Assembly (NCBI GenBank): GCA_001724175.1
Contig: MEDT01000039.1
Span: 28,007 to 92,006 of the forward strand
Reading direction: 5' to 3'
Length of the DNA: 64,000 nt
Source: Cytophagaceae bacterium SCN 52-12
GTDB taxonomy: Bacteria > Bacteroidota > Bacteroidia > Cytophagales > Spirosomataceae
Under the pieces are notes generated by a model, which did not search any database, was not told the DNA's origin, and saw only the letters and a list, made by a program, of their open reading frames with translations. A program made the position numbers and the translations under genes. Numbering within the stretch: position 1 is the first letter of the stretch; the number at the start of each line of letters is the position of its first letter. Shown in pieces: positions 39,099-47,969 of the stretch.

Positions 39099-42000
39099 AT
39101 GAAAGAAAACCTTAGGTTCCAAAAACTAGTTTGGACGAGTATGAAATTGACTTTGTACCAGTTTGTTGTAGTGGTGGTTTTTACGGGGATGGCTTCCGCC
39201 GTAACGACGAGCGGGCAGGATCTGCTCAGCAAAGAAATCACGATACAAAGCGACGGGCAAAATCTCAAAAGCATACTGAAGAGCATTGAAAAGCAATCGG
39301 GTGTTCGGTTTGTCTACAGCTCGCACCTGATCGATACCGGGAAAAGCGTGCACCTGAGCGTCCGGAATATCCCGCTGAGCCAGGCGCTCGACCGCCTTTT
39401 CAACCCGCTGCAGATGCGGTACCAGGTTTCGGGAAAGCAGATCGTAATAGAATCTGCAGGTAATGCCGGACCAGAGAACGCAGGGAAAGACGTCAGCGAG
39501 GGCTACAGCACGGGGCAGGAGGCGGATCAGCAGGTAAAAGGCAAAGTGACCGACGAGCGCGGCGAAGCGCTGCCGGGCGTTAATATCCTGGTAAAAGGGA
39601 CCAGGGAGGGAACGGTGACCCAGGCCGACGGCACTTTTGAGCTCAGGGTGGCCTCGCCGGATGAGGTCCTGATTTTTTCATTTGTCGGCTACCTCTCAAA
39701 AGAGATCGCTGTCGGGAATCAGAAGCTATTGGAAGTATCGCTGGAGGTCGATCAGAAAGCGCTGGAAGAGGTGGTCGTAGTAGGCTACGGCACACAGAAG
39801 AAAGTAAACCTTACCGGGAGCATTGCCACGATCAACGCCGCAGAGCTGACCGCGGTACCCATGCCGTCGCTGGCGCAGTCGATGATGGGCAGAGCTGCCG
39901 GCGTGTTTATCAAGAACGGCAACGGGCAGCCGGGTCAGAACAAAACCACCTTTAACATACGCGGTTTCGGTACGCCGCTGATCATCATCGACGGCCTGCC
40001 TGCCTCGGAGAATGATTTTAACCAGATCGATCCGAATGAGATTGAAAGCTTCAGCATCCTGAAGGACGCTGCTTCAGCAGCTGTTTACGGCGCCCGGGCC
40101 GGGAATGGCGTGATACTCGTCACGACCAAGAAAGGAAGCACGTCGGCTCCCCAGATTACCTACAACGCCAACCAGGGCGCGCAGTTTTTTGCCGTTATGC
40201 CGGAGTTCGTGTCTTCAGCAGATTATGCCAGGATGGAAAATATGGCCCGCTACAACGAGGGGCTGGCTCCTATCTGGACCAACGAGCAGATCCAGAAGCT
40301 GTCCGACGGATCGGACCCGCTCCGGTATGCCAACACCAACTGGTGGAACGAAACGCTCCGAAGATTCGCTCCCCTGATGCAACACAACGTGAATGTGCGC
40401 GGCGGGACGGAAGGCGTGAAATATTTCGTCTCGGGCGGGTACCAGTCGCAGCGGGGCATGGAACGATCCGGCGATACGAGGAGCGACCGCTATAACCTGC
40501 GTTCAAGCATCGACGTGTCGGTTACGAAAAAGCTGCAGATGAATGTCAACCTGTCGCTGATCTACCAGGATTACCTGGGGTCGGTCTTCCAGATGGAGCG
40601 GGGCACGCTCGCCGGCATCATGACGCGTATCTACCGGGCGCGCCCGTTTTTTCCGGCCCGGTATCCCGATCCTACCAAACTGCCTGCCGTCGGGGGAGCT
40701 GACGATGCGCCGAATATCTATACGGAAATCGATAACGTGGGCTATAAAAAATGGAACAAGCTCACGGGCGACGCCAAGGTCACCTTTTCCTATGAGCTGC
40801 CTTTCGGGATCCAGGCGCGCGCCAATTACCGCTTCTACCGGCTGACCGATCAATATAAGGAAAAGCAGAAGAAAACACCGACCTATAACTACGATCCCGA
40901 CACCGATGCGTACACGTTTGTACGGTATATTTTCGATCCGTCCGTGCTGTATGAAAAGCGATCGGTGATCAACAACTTTGATCAGCAGTATTTCCTGACC
41001 TGGAACAAAACGTTCGGCCGGCACTATGTGGATGCATTGGTGGTACATGAAGTGCTTTCCAATAACGAAGACTGGATCGAAGCGTCGAGACGGCGGTACG
41101 ATTTTGATGTGGACTATCTTTTCGCAGGCCCCGACCTGGACAAAGACAACAACGGAAGGGCTTTTGAAGGCGGGCGAAAGGGATGGGTGGCCCGGGTCAA
41201 CTACGATTACCAGGGGAAATACCTTCTCGAAGTCAACTCCAGGCTCGATGCATCGCCCAGGTTCCCGAAAGGGAGCCGCTGGGGGTTCTTCCCTTCCGCT
41301 TCTGTAGGATGGCGGATCTCGGAAGAGGATTTTATGAAGAACAGCCTGCCGTTTCTCAATAATCTCAAGTTAAGGGCCTCCTACGGGAAGCTGGGATACG
41401 ACAACATCGGCAATTTCCAGTACCTGCAGACCTATTCCATCACTTCCACCCATATTTTCGACGGGATAACAAATACCATCGAGAAGGGGATCCGGGCCGA
41501 TGCGCTGGCCAATACCACGATTACCTGGGAGAAAATGACCACCTCCAACGTAGGACTGGATTTCGGTCTCTGGCAAAACAGGCTGGAAGGGTCGCTCGAT
41601 TATTTTTACCGCCGCAGGACCGACGTGCTGGGCGCCCGTATCCAATCGATCCCCAATGTGATCGGGGCGAATATGCCGCAGGTCAACTATGCGGAATACG
41701 ATAACCGCGGCTGGGAGCTGAGCCTTAACCACCGGAACCAGGCGGCAGGTCTCAGCTACAGCATCGGGGGAAACGTTTCCTGGAACCGTGAAAAGGCGCT
41801 GCTGATCGACCAGAACGAATTTGCCAGCCAGGAGGCCCGGCGTAAGGGGAACCGTATCGGCCAGTGGACCGACATCGTGTGGGGCAAGATGTCGGACGGG
41901 CTCTTCCAGACAAAGGAAGAGATAGAGGAATGGCCCGACCAGGACGGGAGGAATAACGCCACCATACTGCCCGGCGATGTGAAGCTGATCGACTACAACG

Positions 42001-42584
42001 GCGACGGCAGGATTACCGCCGAGGATGAGGTGATCATCGGACGGGGAACTTTCCCGAAGCTGACCTACGGCATCAATCTTTCGGTTAGCTGGAAAGGAAT
42101 CGACCTGGGCATGCTGTGGCAGGGAGCGGGCTTGTTTGACTTCAACCTGAGAAACTCTCCCGATCTCACCTTGCCGCTGTATGCGGGCAACACGCCTACC
42201 ACCGCCATGCTGAAGGATTCTTACATACCGGTAACAGGCGCTGAAAACCAATGGCTGCCTGCCAATACCGGCGCGCGCTGGCCGCGCTACCGTACCGACA
42301 ACTACAACCGGAGCCATAACAGCTTTGCATTCAGTGATTTCTGGTTGATCAACGGTTCTTATGTCCGGTTGAAAACGCTGGAGCTCGGGTATACGCTCCC
42401 GTCGGGCCTCGCCAAAAAGCTGATGCTTGACCGGTGCAGGATCTACGTTTCAGGATCGAACCTGCTCACCTTTTCAAAGCTGGATTTTCTTGATCCGGAA
42501 GCGGATACGAGCCCGGCAAGAACGTTCGGCGATTATTACCCGCCGGTAGGGAGCTACAATGTGGGCTTGTTACTTCAGTTCTGA
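39099..42584 (+). CDS. SusC/RagA family TonB-dependent transporter with STN domain (locus 2)
   Basis: A 1161-residue transporter. It has a signal region (LYQFVVVVVFTGMASA), STN domain at about 45-120 (ITIQSDGQNLKSILKSIEKQ, SGVRFVYSSHLIDTGKSVHL), carboxypeptidase-D-like domain (VKGKVTDERGEALPGVNILV, VLIFSFVGYLSKEIAVGNQ), TonB-box-like EEVVVVGYGTQKKVNLTGS, plug (SLAQSMMGRAAGVFIKNGNG, LIIIDGLPASENDFNQID, ASAAVYGARAGNGVILVTTK) and a barrel ending in SYNVGLLLQF. It imports oligosaccharide together with the SusD encoded after it, and should signal to the FecR at 37856. Confidence 0.97.
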   Translation: MKENLRFQKLVWTSMKLTLYQFVVVVVFTGMASAVTTSGQDLLSKEITIQSDGQNLKSILKSIEKQSGVRFVYSSHLIDTGKSVHLSVRNIPLSQALDRLFNPLQMRYQVSGKQIVIESAGNAGPENAGKDVSEGYSTGQEADQQVKGKVTDERGEALPGVNILVKGTREGTVTQADGTFELRVASPDEVLIFSFVGYLSKEIAVGNQKLLEVSLEVDQKALEEVVVVGYGTQKKVNLTGSIATINAAELTAVPMPSLAQSMMGRAAGVFIKNGNGQPGQNKTTFNIRGFGTPLIIIDGLPASENDFNQIDPNEIESFSILKDAASAAVYGARAGNGVILVTTKKGSTSAPQITYNANQGAQFFAVMPEFVSSADYARMENMARYNEGLAPIWTNEQIQKLSDGSDPLRYANTNWWNETLRRFAPLMQHNVNVRGGTEGVKYFVSGGYQSQRGMERSGDTRSDRYNLRSSIDVSVTKKLQMNVNLSLIYQDYLGSVFQMERGTLAGIMTRIYRARPFFPARYPDPTKLPAVGGADDAPNIYTEIDNVGYKKWNKLTGDAKVTFSYELPFGIQARANYRFYRLTDQYKEKQKKTPTYNYDPDTDAYTFVRYIFDPSVLYEKRSVINNFDQQYFLTWNKTFGRHYVDALVVHEVLSNNEDWIEASRRRYDFDVDYLFAGPDLDKDNNGRAFEGGRKGWVARVNYDYQGKYLLEVNSRLDASPRFPKGSRWGFFPSASVGWRISEEDFMKNSLPFLNNLKLRASYGKLGYDNIGNFQYLQTYSITSTHIFDGITNTIEKGIRADALANTTITWEKMTTSNVGLDFGLWQNRLEGSLDYFYRRRTDVLGARIQSIPNVIGANMPQVNYAEYDNRGWELSLNHRNQAAGLSYSIGGNVSWNREKALLIDQNEFASQEARRKGNRIGQWTDIVWGKMSDGLFQTKEEIEEWPDQDGRNNATILPGDVKLIDYNGDGRITAEDEVIIGRGTFPKLTYGINLSVSWKGIDLGMLWQGAGLFDFNLRNSPDLTLPLYAGNTPTTAMLKDSYIPVTGAENQWLPANTGARWPRYRTDNYNRSHNSFAFSDFWLINGSYVRLKTLELGYTLPSGLAKKLMLDRCRIYVSGSNLLTFSKLDFLDPEADTSPARTFGDYYPPVGSYNVGLLLQF

Positions 42585-42610
42585 TCTCCAAATCTTTGAG
42601 CAGTCGAAGT

Positions 42611-42716
42611 CGGATATCAGAAGTCAGAAATCAGCCGGGCCGCGCAGGCCGACCGATGATAAACTGCTAAGCTCACGCCGAAGCCCAGGCAACTAACACC
42701 TGACAGCCAATAGCTA
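42611..42716. repeat. Dispersed intergenic repeat, copy 3
   Basis: It lies between SusC and SusD of locus 2. It contains TCAGAAGTCAG (42617-42627), identical to copy 1, and near the right end ACCTGACAGCCAATAGCTAA, which is roughly complementary to the arms of the other copies. The interior is GC-rich and not coding. Confidence 0.55.
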
Positions 42717-42729
42717 AAACCTTATATAG

Positions 42730-44475
42730 ATGAAAAAGAATATCGCATATATATTACTGATGACCAGCGCGATGCTTGTCCCTTCCTGTACGGAGGTGCT
42801 CGACCGGCAGCCGCTCGACAAAATTTCGGAAAACAACGTCTGGCAGGACGAAAGCATGATCCGGGCCTATGTCACCAACCTGTACAGCCGGTTCCCGTTC
42901 AACGCTTTCGAAATTTCCAACTGGTACAATATCACCGACGAGGGAACCACCTCTACCGGGAACAATATTAACGGCACCAACGGCTCAGTAAGCAGAAGCT
43001 CGGAGCTGAACCCGTTCTGGGACTACGCTTACATCCGGGATTGCAACCTGTTCCTGGAAAGGATCGGGGCCACACCCCTGCAGGATGAGTCCAGGCGCCA
43101 GCTGGAAGGCGAAGTGCGGTTTATAAGGGCGTACCTGTATTTCGAGATGCAAAAGCGCTATGGCGGCGTTCCCCTCGTAGACATTGTGCTCGACCCTTTC
43201 AGCGAGATCGACCGGAAGTACACCGCCCGGTCGGGCGAGGAGGCGGTAGCTCAGTTCATAGGCACGGAGCTTGATGCGGCCATTGCCCTGCTGTCTGACA
43301 ACCCGCTGCCCAAAGGAAGGGTGAACAGGTGGACTGCCCTGGCGCTGAAAGCGCGGGCCTCCCTCTGGTCGGCGTCCATCGCCAGGTACGGGGAAAGGGC
43401 CCAGGACGGGCTTACCGGGATCCCTGCCGACCAGGCCGCCGCATTCTACGGGAAAGCTTCCCAGGCGGCGACGCAGATCATCGAGTCGGGAGTCTATACG
43501 CTTTACAACAAAATCCCGGGCGACAAATCGGAGAACTACCGGAAGCTTTTCCTGGATGAGAACAACCCGGAGGTCATATTTGAAAAGCCCTATGACGGCG
43601 TCAATATCGCCCATTCCTGGGATGGATGGCACGTTCCGCCGCAATGGGCTGCCCTGAGAGGAGGAACGGGAAACCCCACGCTGGATTTCGTGATGGGCTT
43701 CGAGAACATAGACGGCAGCACGGACCAGCCCGGTTTTGGACCGCCCTATGCGCTTTATGATAACGGCAGGGGGCCTTTTGCCAATAAAGATCCGAGGCTG
43801 TTCGCTACCGTATTTTTCCAGGGAGATTCCTGGGCCGGGGGAACTACCCAGACGTATGAAGGCCTGGACCCCAGCCCTGCGCCGTCTCCGGCGCAGATCA
43901 TACGCAATCCCAATACGTCGTATGAGCAGACTCCTGCTGTCGGGCCCGACTCGCGGAACATCGCCAAGGACGATTTGAGCACAAATTCCGGCTTCCTGAT
44001 CAAGAAATACATCGACGACGGCGCAACGAGGATCCCGGAGGGGCAGAGCAAAACCAATTGGATTACCTTCCGGCTTGCCGAAATGTACCTCACGAAGGCG
44101 GAAGCGGAATTCGAGCTGGGCAACAAGGCGAAGGCGGCGGAAGCGCTCAACATGACGCGCGAACGGGCCGGCATCAGCCTGACAACCGAAGCCGGCATCA
44201 GCCTGGAAAAGATACGCACGGAAAGGAGGTCGGAGCTGGCGTTTGAGGGCCACCGTTTTTGGGACCTGAGAAGATGGCGTATTGCGCACCAGGTGCTGAA
44301 CCGCCGGTTCCAGGGGCTTCAGATCATCCTGCATTACCCTACGCGGAAGTATTACTTCATACCTTTTGACTGTGAGTCGTTCACCCGCGTGTTCAGGCAG
44401 GAGCATTACTACAACCCGATCACGACGGCCCGGATAGACAATAATCCCGACCTGGTTGAAAACCCTTTATATTAA
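42730..44475 (+). CDS. SusD/RagB family lipoprotein (locus 2)
   Basis: A 581-residue SusD-like lipoprotein with lipobox VPSC (mature CTEVLDRQPLDKISENNVWQ). RagB features are the N-terminal helices (LEGEVRFIRAYLYFEMQKRY, GGVPLVDIVLDPF) and the C-terminal block (FRLAEMYLTKAEAEFELGNK, TERRSELAFEGHRFWDLRRW). It is predicted on the cell surface, in complex with the upstream SusC. The 145-base gap to SusC carries a dispersed repeat, unusually long for a susC-susD junction. Confidence 0.96.
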   Translation: MKKNIAYILLMTSAMLVPSCTEVLDRQPLDKISENNVWQDESMIRAYVTNLYSRFPFNAFEISNWYNITDEGTTSTGNNINGTNGSVSRSSELNPFWDYAYIRDCNLFLERIGATPLQDESRRQLEGEVRFIRAYLYFEMQKRYGGVPLVDIVLDPFSEIDRKYTARSGEEAVAQFIGTELDAAIALLSDNPLPKGRVNRWTALALKARASLWSASIARYGERAQDGLTGIPADQAAAFYGKASQAATQIIESGVYTLYNKIPGDKSENYRKLFLDENNPEVIFEKPYDGVNIAHSWDGWHVPPQWAALRGGTGNPTLDFVMGFENIDGSTDQPGFGPPYALYDNGRGPFANKDPRLFATVFFQGDSWAGGTTQTYEGLDPSPAPSPAQIIRNPNTSYEQTPAVGPDSRNIAKDDLSTNSGFLIKKYIDDGATRIPEGQSKTNWITFRLAEMYLTKAEAEFELGNKAKAAEALNMTRERAGISLTTEAGISLEKIRTERRSELAFEGHRFWDLRRWRIAHQVLNRRFQGLQIILHYPTRKYYFIPFDCESFTRVFRQEHYYNPITTARIDNNPDLVENPLY

Positions 44476-44550
44476 ATTCAGCGATCAGATTTGAATAAAA
44501 TCCGCCTGCTACGCAGCTGACTTCTGATTTCTGATAGCCGATAACTTTTT
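44476..44550. repeat. Dispersed intergenic repeat, copy 4
   Basis: It lies between SusD and the DUF3823 gene. It contains CTGACTTCTGA (44517-44527), the reverse complement of the TCAGAAGTCAG word of copies 1 and 3, followed by TTTCTGATAGCCGATAAC. It is therefore the same family in the opposite orientation. Confidence 0.55.
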
Positions 44551-44556
44551 ATACAA

Positions 44557-45234
44557 ATGAAAACATTACAAAAGATCAAATACATCACCGTATGCATGCT
44601 GGTACTGGCGGCAGGGTGTACGAACACGATTACGGAATTCGGCTTCGACGGTGAAATTTCGGGCCTTCTCAAAGACCGGGATGGCAACCGCCTGTCAGGC
44701 GATATTACCAGCAATAGCCTGATCGTGAGGCTTAAAGGTGAAAGTGATGTGGTGACAACCGACGTCCGTATCAACGGAGACGGCTCCTTCCGCAACACGA
44801 AGCTCTACCCGCAGCGATATAAAATGTGGGTTGTCGGGCCGGTTTTCTGGAACCAGGACACCTTGAACGTCGATCTCGGATCAGGGAAACGTTTCGAGCA
44901 GGACGTCCTGGTAACGCCGTTCCTGAGCATGGACGCCCCGGTCGCGGGAAGCGTCACGGCATCGAGTATCGAGATCAGCTACCGGATCAGCGGGAACGAC
45001 GGGAAAACCGTTGCCGCGAGGGAATTGTATTGCAGCACAAACCCTTACCCGACTACCAATACCGGGTCGGGGCCCTTTTATGAAACCAGGAAAATCACGC
45101 TGAGCGGCGATTCCGGTAAGGTCACGGTTTCGGGCCTGGCCTCCAAAACAAAATATTATATACGTACGGGAGCGCAGGCTACCGGGAGCAACCTTTATAA
45201 CCTGAGCGACCAGATCGTCGTGACCACCAATTAA
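44557..45234 (+). CDS. DUF3823 domain lipoprotein (locus 2)
   Basis: A 225-residue lipoprotein (signal ITVCMLVLAAGC, lipobox AAGC). The N-terminal DUF3823 carboxypeptidase-regulatory-like domain (FDGEISGLLKDRDGNRLSGD, RINGDGSFRNTKLYPQRYKM) is followed by an Ig/Fn-like segment (ASSIEISYRISGNDGKTVAA, VSGLASKTKYYIRTGA). DUF3823 proteins are regularly encoded after SusD and probably bind glycan at the surface. The next gene starts 34 bases downstream, so they share a transcript. Confidence 0.85.
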   Translation: MKTLQKIKYITVCMLVLAAGCTNTITEFGFDGEISGLLKDRDGNRLSGDITSNSLIVRLKGESDVVTTDVRINGDGSFRNTKLYPQRYKMWVVGPVFWNQDTLNVDLGSGKRFEQDVLVTPFLSMDAPVAGSVTASSIEISYRISGNDGKTVAARELYCSTNPYPTTNTGSGPFYETRKITLSGDSGKVTVSGLASKTKYYIRTGAQATGSNLYNLSDQIVVTTN

Positions 45235-45268
45235 CGAATAAGAGAAGGCTATTTTATCCACCTACCTT

Positions 45269-46606
45269 ATGAGAGCGTATTTACTTTTGATCTTAGTTGG
45301 TATTTTGCCGGTCGTGGCCGCGGCACAGGAAAAACCTGCTGTGATTGTCCTGACGGACATCGGCGGCGACAGCGATGACGAGCAAAGCCTGGTCCGGCTG
45401 CTGCTCTATTCCGACCAGCTGGACCTGAAAGCGCTTTGCGCCACCAGCCGGCTGGGACACGGGCATGATACCAAACCTGAGCTTATTCTTAACCAGGTCA
45501 AAGCGTACGGAAAAATTTATCCCAATCTCCAGCTCCATTCCGGGGGATATCCCAAACCGGAGTACCTGGAGTCGGTTATAAAGGACGGCCAGGGAGATCC
45601 GGCGAGCTTGGGGGAGGGGTTTGATACCGAGGCCTCCGCCTTCATTTTTGAAACCATCGACAAAGCCGATCATCCTGTGCACGTCATCATATGGGGCGGG
45701 CAGCGGGAGTTGGCGCAGGCGCTCTGGAAGGCCCGGAAGGTGAAGTCGAAGGAAGAGCTGGCGTCGTTCTGCAAGAAAATCCAGGTTCATGCGATCGGCG
45801 ACCAGGACCGGCACCGGGAATGGATTATGAATGACTTCAGGGACATCCGGTATATTGCCGCCGGGTTTATTTTCCCCGGCAATTTCGGGCTCCGGCAGGT
45901 AGCTACATTCAGGGGGATGTATATGACCGGGGACGTGAGCATGCAGGACCGGCAATGGGTGGAGGCCCATGTACACGGCCACGGGCCTTTGAGCGAATGC
46001 TACCCGCTCGACGGGCATGGCACCGACGGAATGAAGGAAGGCGACAGCCCTTCTTTTCTCGGTCTTCTTGCGAATGGGCTCAACATGCCTGAAAAGCCCG
46101 AATGGGGTGGCTGGGGCGGACGTTTTCGCCTGCTCAGCGGGAACCTGTACATCGATGCGCATGATTTCCTGGACGGCACGTTGAACGAACGGCATACTGT
46201 GTCGCGCTGGAGACCGGCCTTTCAGAACGCATTCAGGGCCCGCCTGGACTGGTGCACAAGCCCCTATGCGGAAGCCAATCATGCTCCCGAGGTAACGGTA
46301 AACGGGCTTCCGGGTACAGCCCCGCTCGAAGTCCGGGCCAAACCCGGTGAGACGCTCCGGTTTGACGCTTCCCCAACCACGGACCCGGACCGGGATGAGC
46401 TGTCTTTCCGCTGGTTTTGGTATGACGAACTGAGCGGCGGAGGCAGCTGCATCCCGCTTAAAACCTCCTCCGGGGGTAAAAAGTGTTCGGTCAGGCTTCC
46501 CGGCCGGGTGCCCGGCGACACGGTGCATCTAATCCTGGAGGTGACCGATACCGGAACACCCGTGCTTACTTCCTATAGGCGTATTGTCATCCATACAGGG
46601 CAATGA
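45269..46606 (+). CDS. DUF1593 protein (nucleoside-hydrolase-like fold)
   Basis: A 445-residue secreted protein (signal LLLILVGILPVVAAAQ). The N-terminal two thirds is DUF1593, related to inosine/uridine nucleoside hydrolases: VIVLTDIGGDSDDEQSLVRL holds the Asp cluster at about residues 30-37 expected to bind Ca2+, and VHVIIWGGQRELAQAL, LDGHGTDGMKEGDSPSFLGL and WGGWGGRF follow. The C-terminal ~100 residues form an Ig-like domain (PLEVRAKPGETLRFDASPTT, VRLPGRVPGDTVHLILEVTD). The natural substrate is not established; an N- or O-glycosidic ribose-like or uronate substrate is possible. Its stop overlaps the start of the next gene (ATGA at 46603-46606). Confidence 0.88.
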   Translation: MRAYLLLILVGILPVVAAAQEKPAVIVLTDIGGDSDDEQSLVRLLLYSDQLDLKALCATSRLGHGHDTKPELILNQVKAYGKIYPNLQLHSGGYPKPEYLESVIKDGQGDPASLGEGFDTEASAFIFETIDKADHPVHVIIWGGQRELAQALWKARKVKSKEELASFCKKIQVHAIGDQDRHREWIMNDFRDIRYIAAGFIFPGNFGLRQVATFRGMYMTGDVSMQDRQWVEAHVHGHGPLSECYPLDGHGTDGMKEGDSPSFLGLLANGLNMPEKPEWGGWGGRFRLLSGNLYIDAHDFLDGTLNERHTVSRWRPAFQNAFRARLDWCTSPYAEANHAPEVTVNGLPGTAPLEVRAKPGETLRFDASPTTDPDRDELSFRWFWYDELSGGGSCIPLKTSSGGKKCSVRLPGRVPGDTVHLILEVTDTGTPVLTSYRRIVIHTGQ

Positions 46607-47943
46607 GCATGCGATATGTTTTCTGGATCCCCTTTCTCTTCTGGTTCCCTGCATGCAGCCCGTCCGGGCCGGAGGCGCCCGAAGCTGTGGCTTTCGATAC
46701 GATCTGGACCTCGCCGGTCCGCCCGGACAAACATTATCCCAACCATTTTTCGAATGAAGAGGGGCAATACGTATATGTTCTCAACAAGACCGCCTGGGCT
46801 TATTTTGTTTGTGAATATCCTGAAAAGGTGCTGGAGAATGCAGAGAAACACGGAGCCAACGTCATACGGGTATGCCTGGAAGGGGCGCCCTACCCGGCAG
46901 ACCTGGGGTACGACCTCTGGCCCTGGGGCGGCACCCGGGAAGCGCCCGACTATACGACGTTCAACGAACTCTATTGGGACGAAGTGGAAAGGAGGATACG
47001 GATCGCCGGCGAGAAGGGGATCGGGATCGATCTTGTCCTGTATTTCACGATGAAGCCGGAACCTGAGCACATCGCAGGACAGAAACCCTATTGGGACCGC
47101 GCTATCAGTCGCCTGTCGCGGTACAGCAACCTGCTCACGTGGGAGATCATGAACGAATACGTTAAAAACGAAGCGTTTCAGGATTCGGCAGGGCGTTATT
47201 TCAGTAAGAATGACCCTTTCAGGCACCCGGTATGCTCCTCGGACGGCACTACCGACGACGCGCTATGGCCCGAAAAAGACTGGATGGACCTGGCGATAGT
47301 CCATACCTGTACCGGCAACCAGGAAAACTACGATCTCCAGTCATGGTACCTCGGGATCGCGCAGAATACAGGGCGATACGGGAAGCCCGCCTTCAACAAC
47401 GAAACGGGGCGGGAGAAACGGCACCGGAACGACGATCCCGTGCATCGCCGGAAGCAAGGTTGGCTGTTTGCCAATTCCGGCGCCTACTGGACCTGGCATT
47501 CCTGGGACGGCTGCGAAGGGATCAACGATACGACCTATGTGATGGAGGGTTGGCAATATTTACCGGTTATGAAGGAATATTACAGCCATATCCCTTTCTG
47601 GAGGCTCTTTCCCAACCAGACGGTAGCGCAGGTGAAGGGAGAAGGCCTGGTCCAGACGACCCTTGCCGCCCCTTCCCGGGAAATCAGCGTAGCCTATTGC
47701 TGCACGCGGGAAACCGGCAGGAGCGTGACCGGCAGCGTGCTGGATCTACGCCTCGATAACGGGCTATACGACATCACTTTTTACAATCCGGCCACGATGG
47801 AATCCCTGGGCAAGGTGACGCACAGGTCCCAAACGCTGAGAACAGCGGTCCCGGTCAGCATCCCCGATTTTACGGACGACTTGCTGATCGAGATCCGGGA
47901 AGCCTCGAAAATGGAAAAGACGGTGATAAAAGGGACCGAATAG
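46603..47943 (+). CDS. GH5/clan-A-like lipoprotein, putative glycoside hydrolase (locus 2)
   Basis: A 446-residue lipoprotein with lipobox FPAC. The core reads like a (beta/alpha)8 barrel of the GH-A clan: YVYVLNKTAWAYFVC, HGANVIRVCLEGAPYPADLG, EKGIGIDLVLYFT, then LTWEIMNEY with Glu185 as candidate acid/base, and KPAFNNETGREK with Glu267 as candidate nucleophile, followed by GAYWTWHSWDGC. A C-terminal beta domain (about 350-446) resembles those of GH5-like and DUF4038-type proteins. I cannot place it in a numbered family. It overlaps the DUF1593 gene by 4 bases and ends 26 bases before the convergent M14 gene, so it is the last gene of locus 2. Confidence 0.72.
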   Translation: MSMRYVFWIPFLFWFPACSPSGPEAPEAVAFDTIWTSPVRPDKHYPNHFSNEEGQYVYVLNKTAWAYFVCEYPEKVLENAEKHGANVIRVCLEGAPYPADLGYDLWPWGGTREAPDYTTFNELYWDEVERRIRIAGEKGIGIDLVLYFTMKPEPEHIAGQKPYWDRAISRLSRYSNLLTWEIMNEYVKNEAFQDSAGRYFSKNDPFRHPVCSSDGTTDDALWPEKDWMDLAIVHTCTGNQENYDLQSWYLGIAQNTGRYGKPAFNNETGREKRHRNDDPVHRRKQGWLFANSGAYWTWHSWDGCEGINDTTYVMEGWQYLPVMKEYYSHIPFWRLFPNQTVAQVKGEGLVQTTLAAPSREISVAYCCTRETGRSVTGSVLDLRLDNGLYDITFYNPATMESLGKVTHRSQTLRTAVPVSIPDFTDDLLIEIREASKMEKTVIKGTE

Positions 47944-47969
47944 ACTTTTGCGCTGCTTATCTGACGAGG

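Noticed and set aside
42985-44406. A 473-codon minus-strand open frame opposite the locus-2 SusD gene
   Set aside because: It lies wholly antisense to a clear SusD gene, has no recognisable domain, and is the kind of open frame expected opposite GC-rich codons.
45293-46528. A 411-codon minus-strand open frame opposite the DUF1593 gene
   Set aside because: Antisense shadow of a well-supported gene, with Arg/Pro-rich composition typical of such frames.
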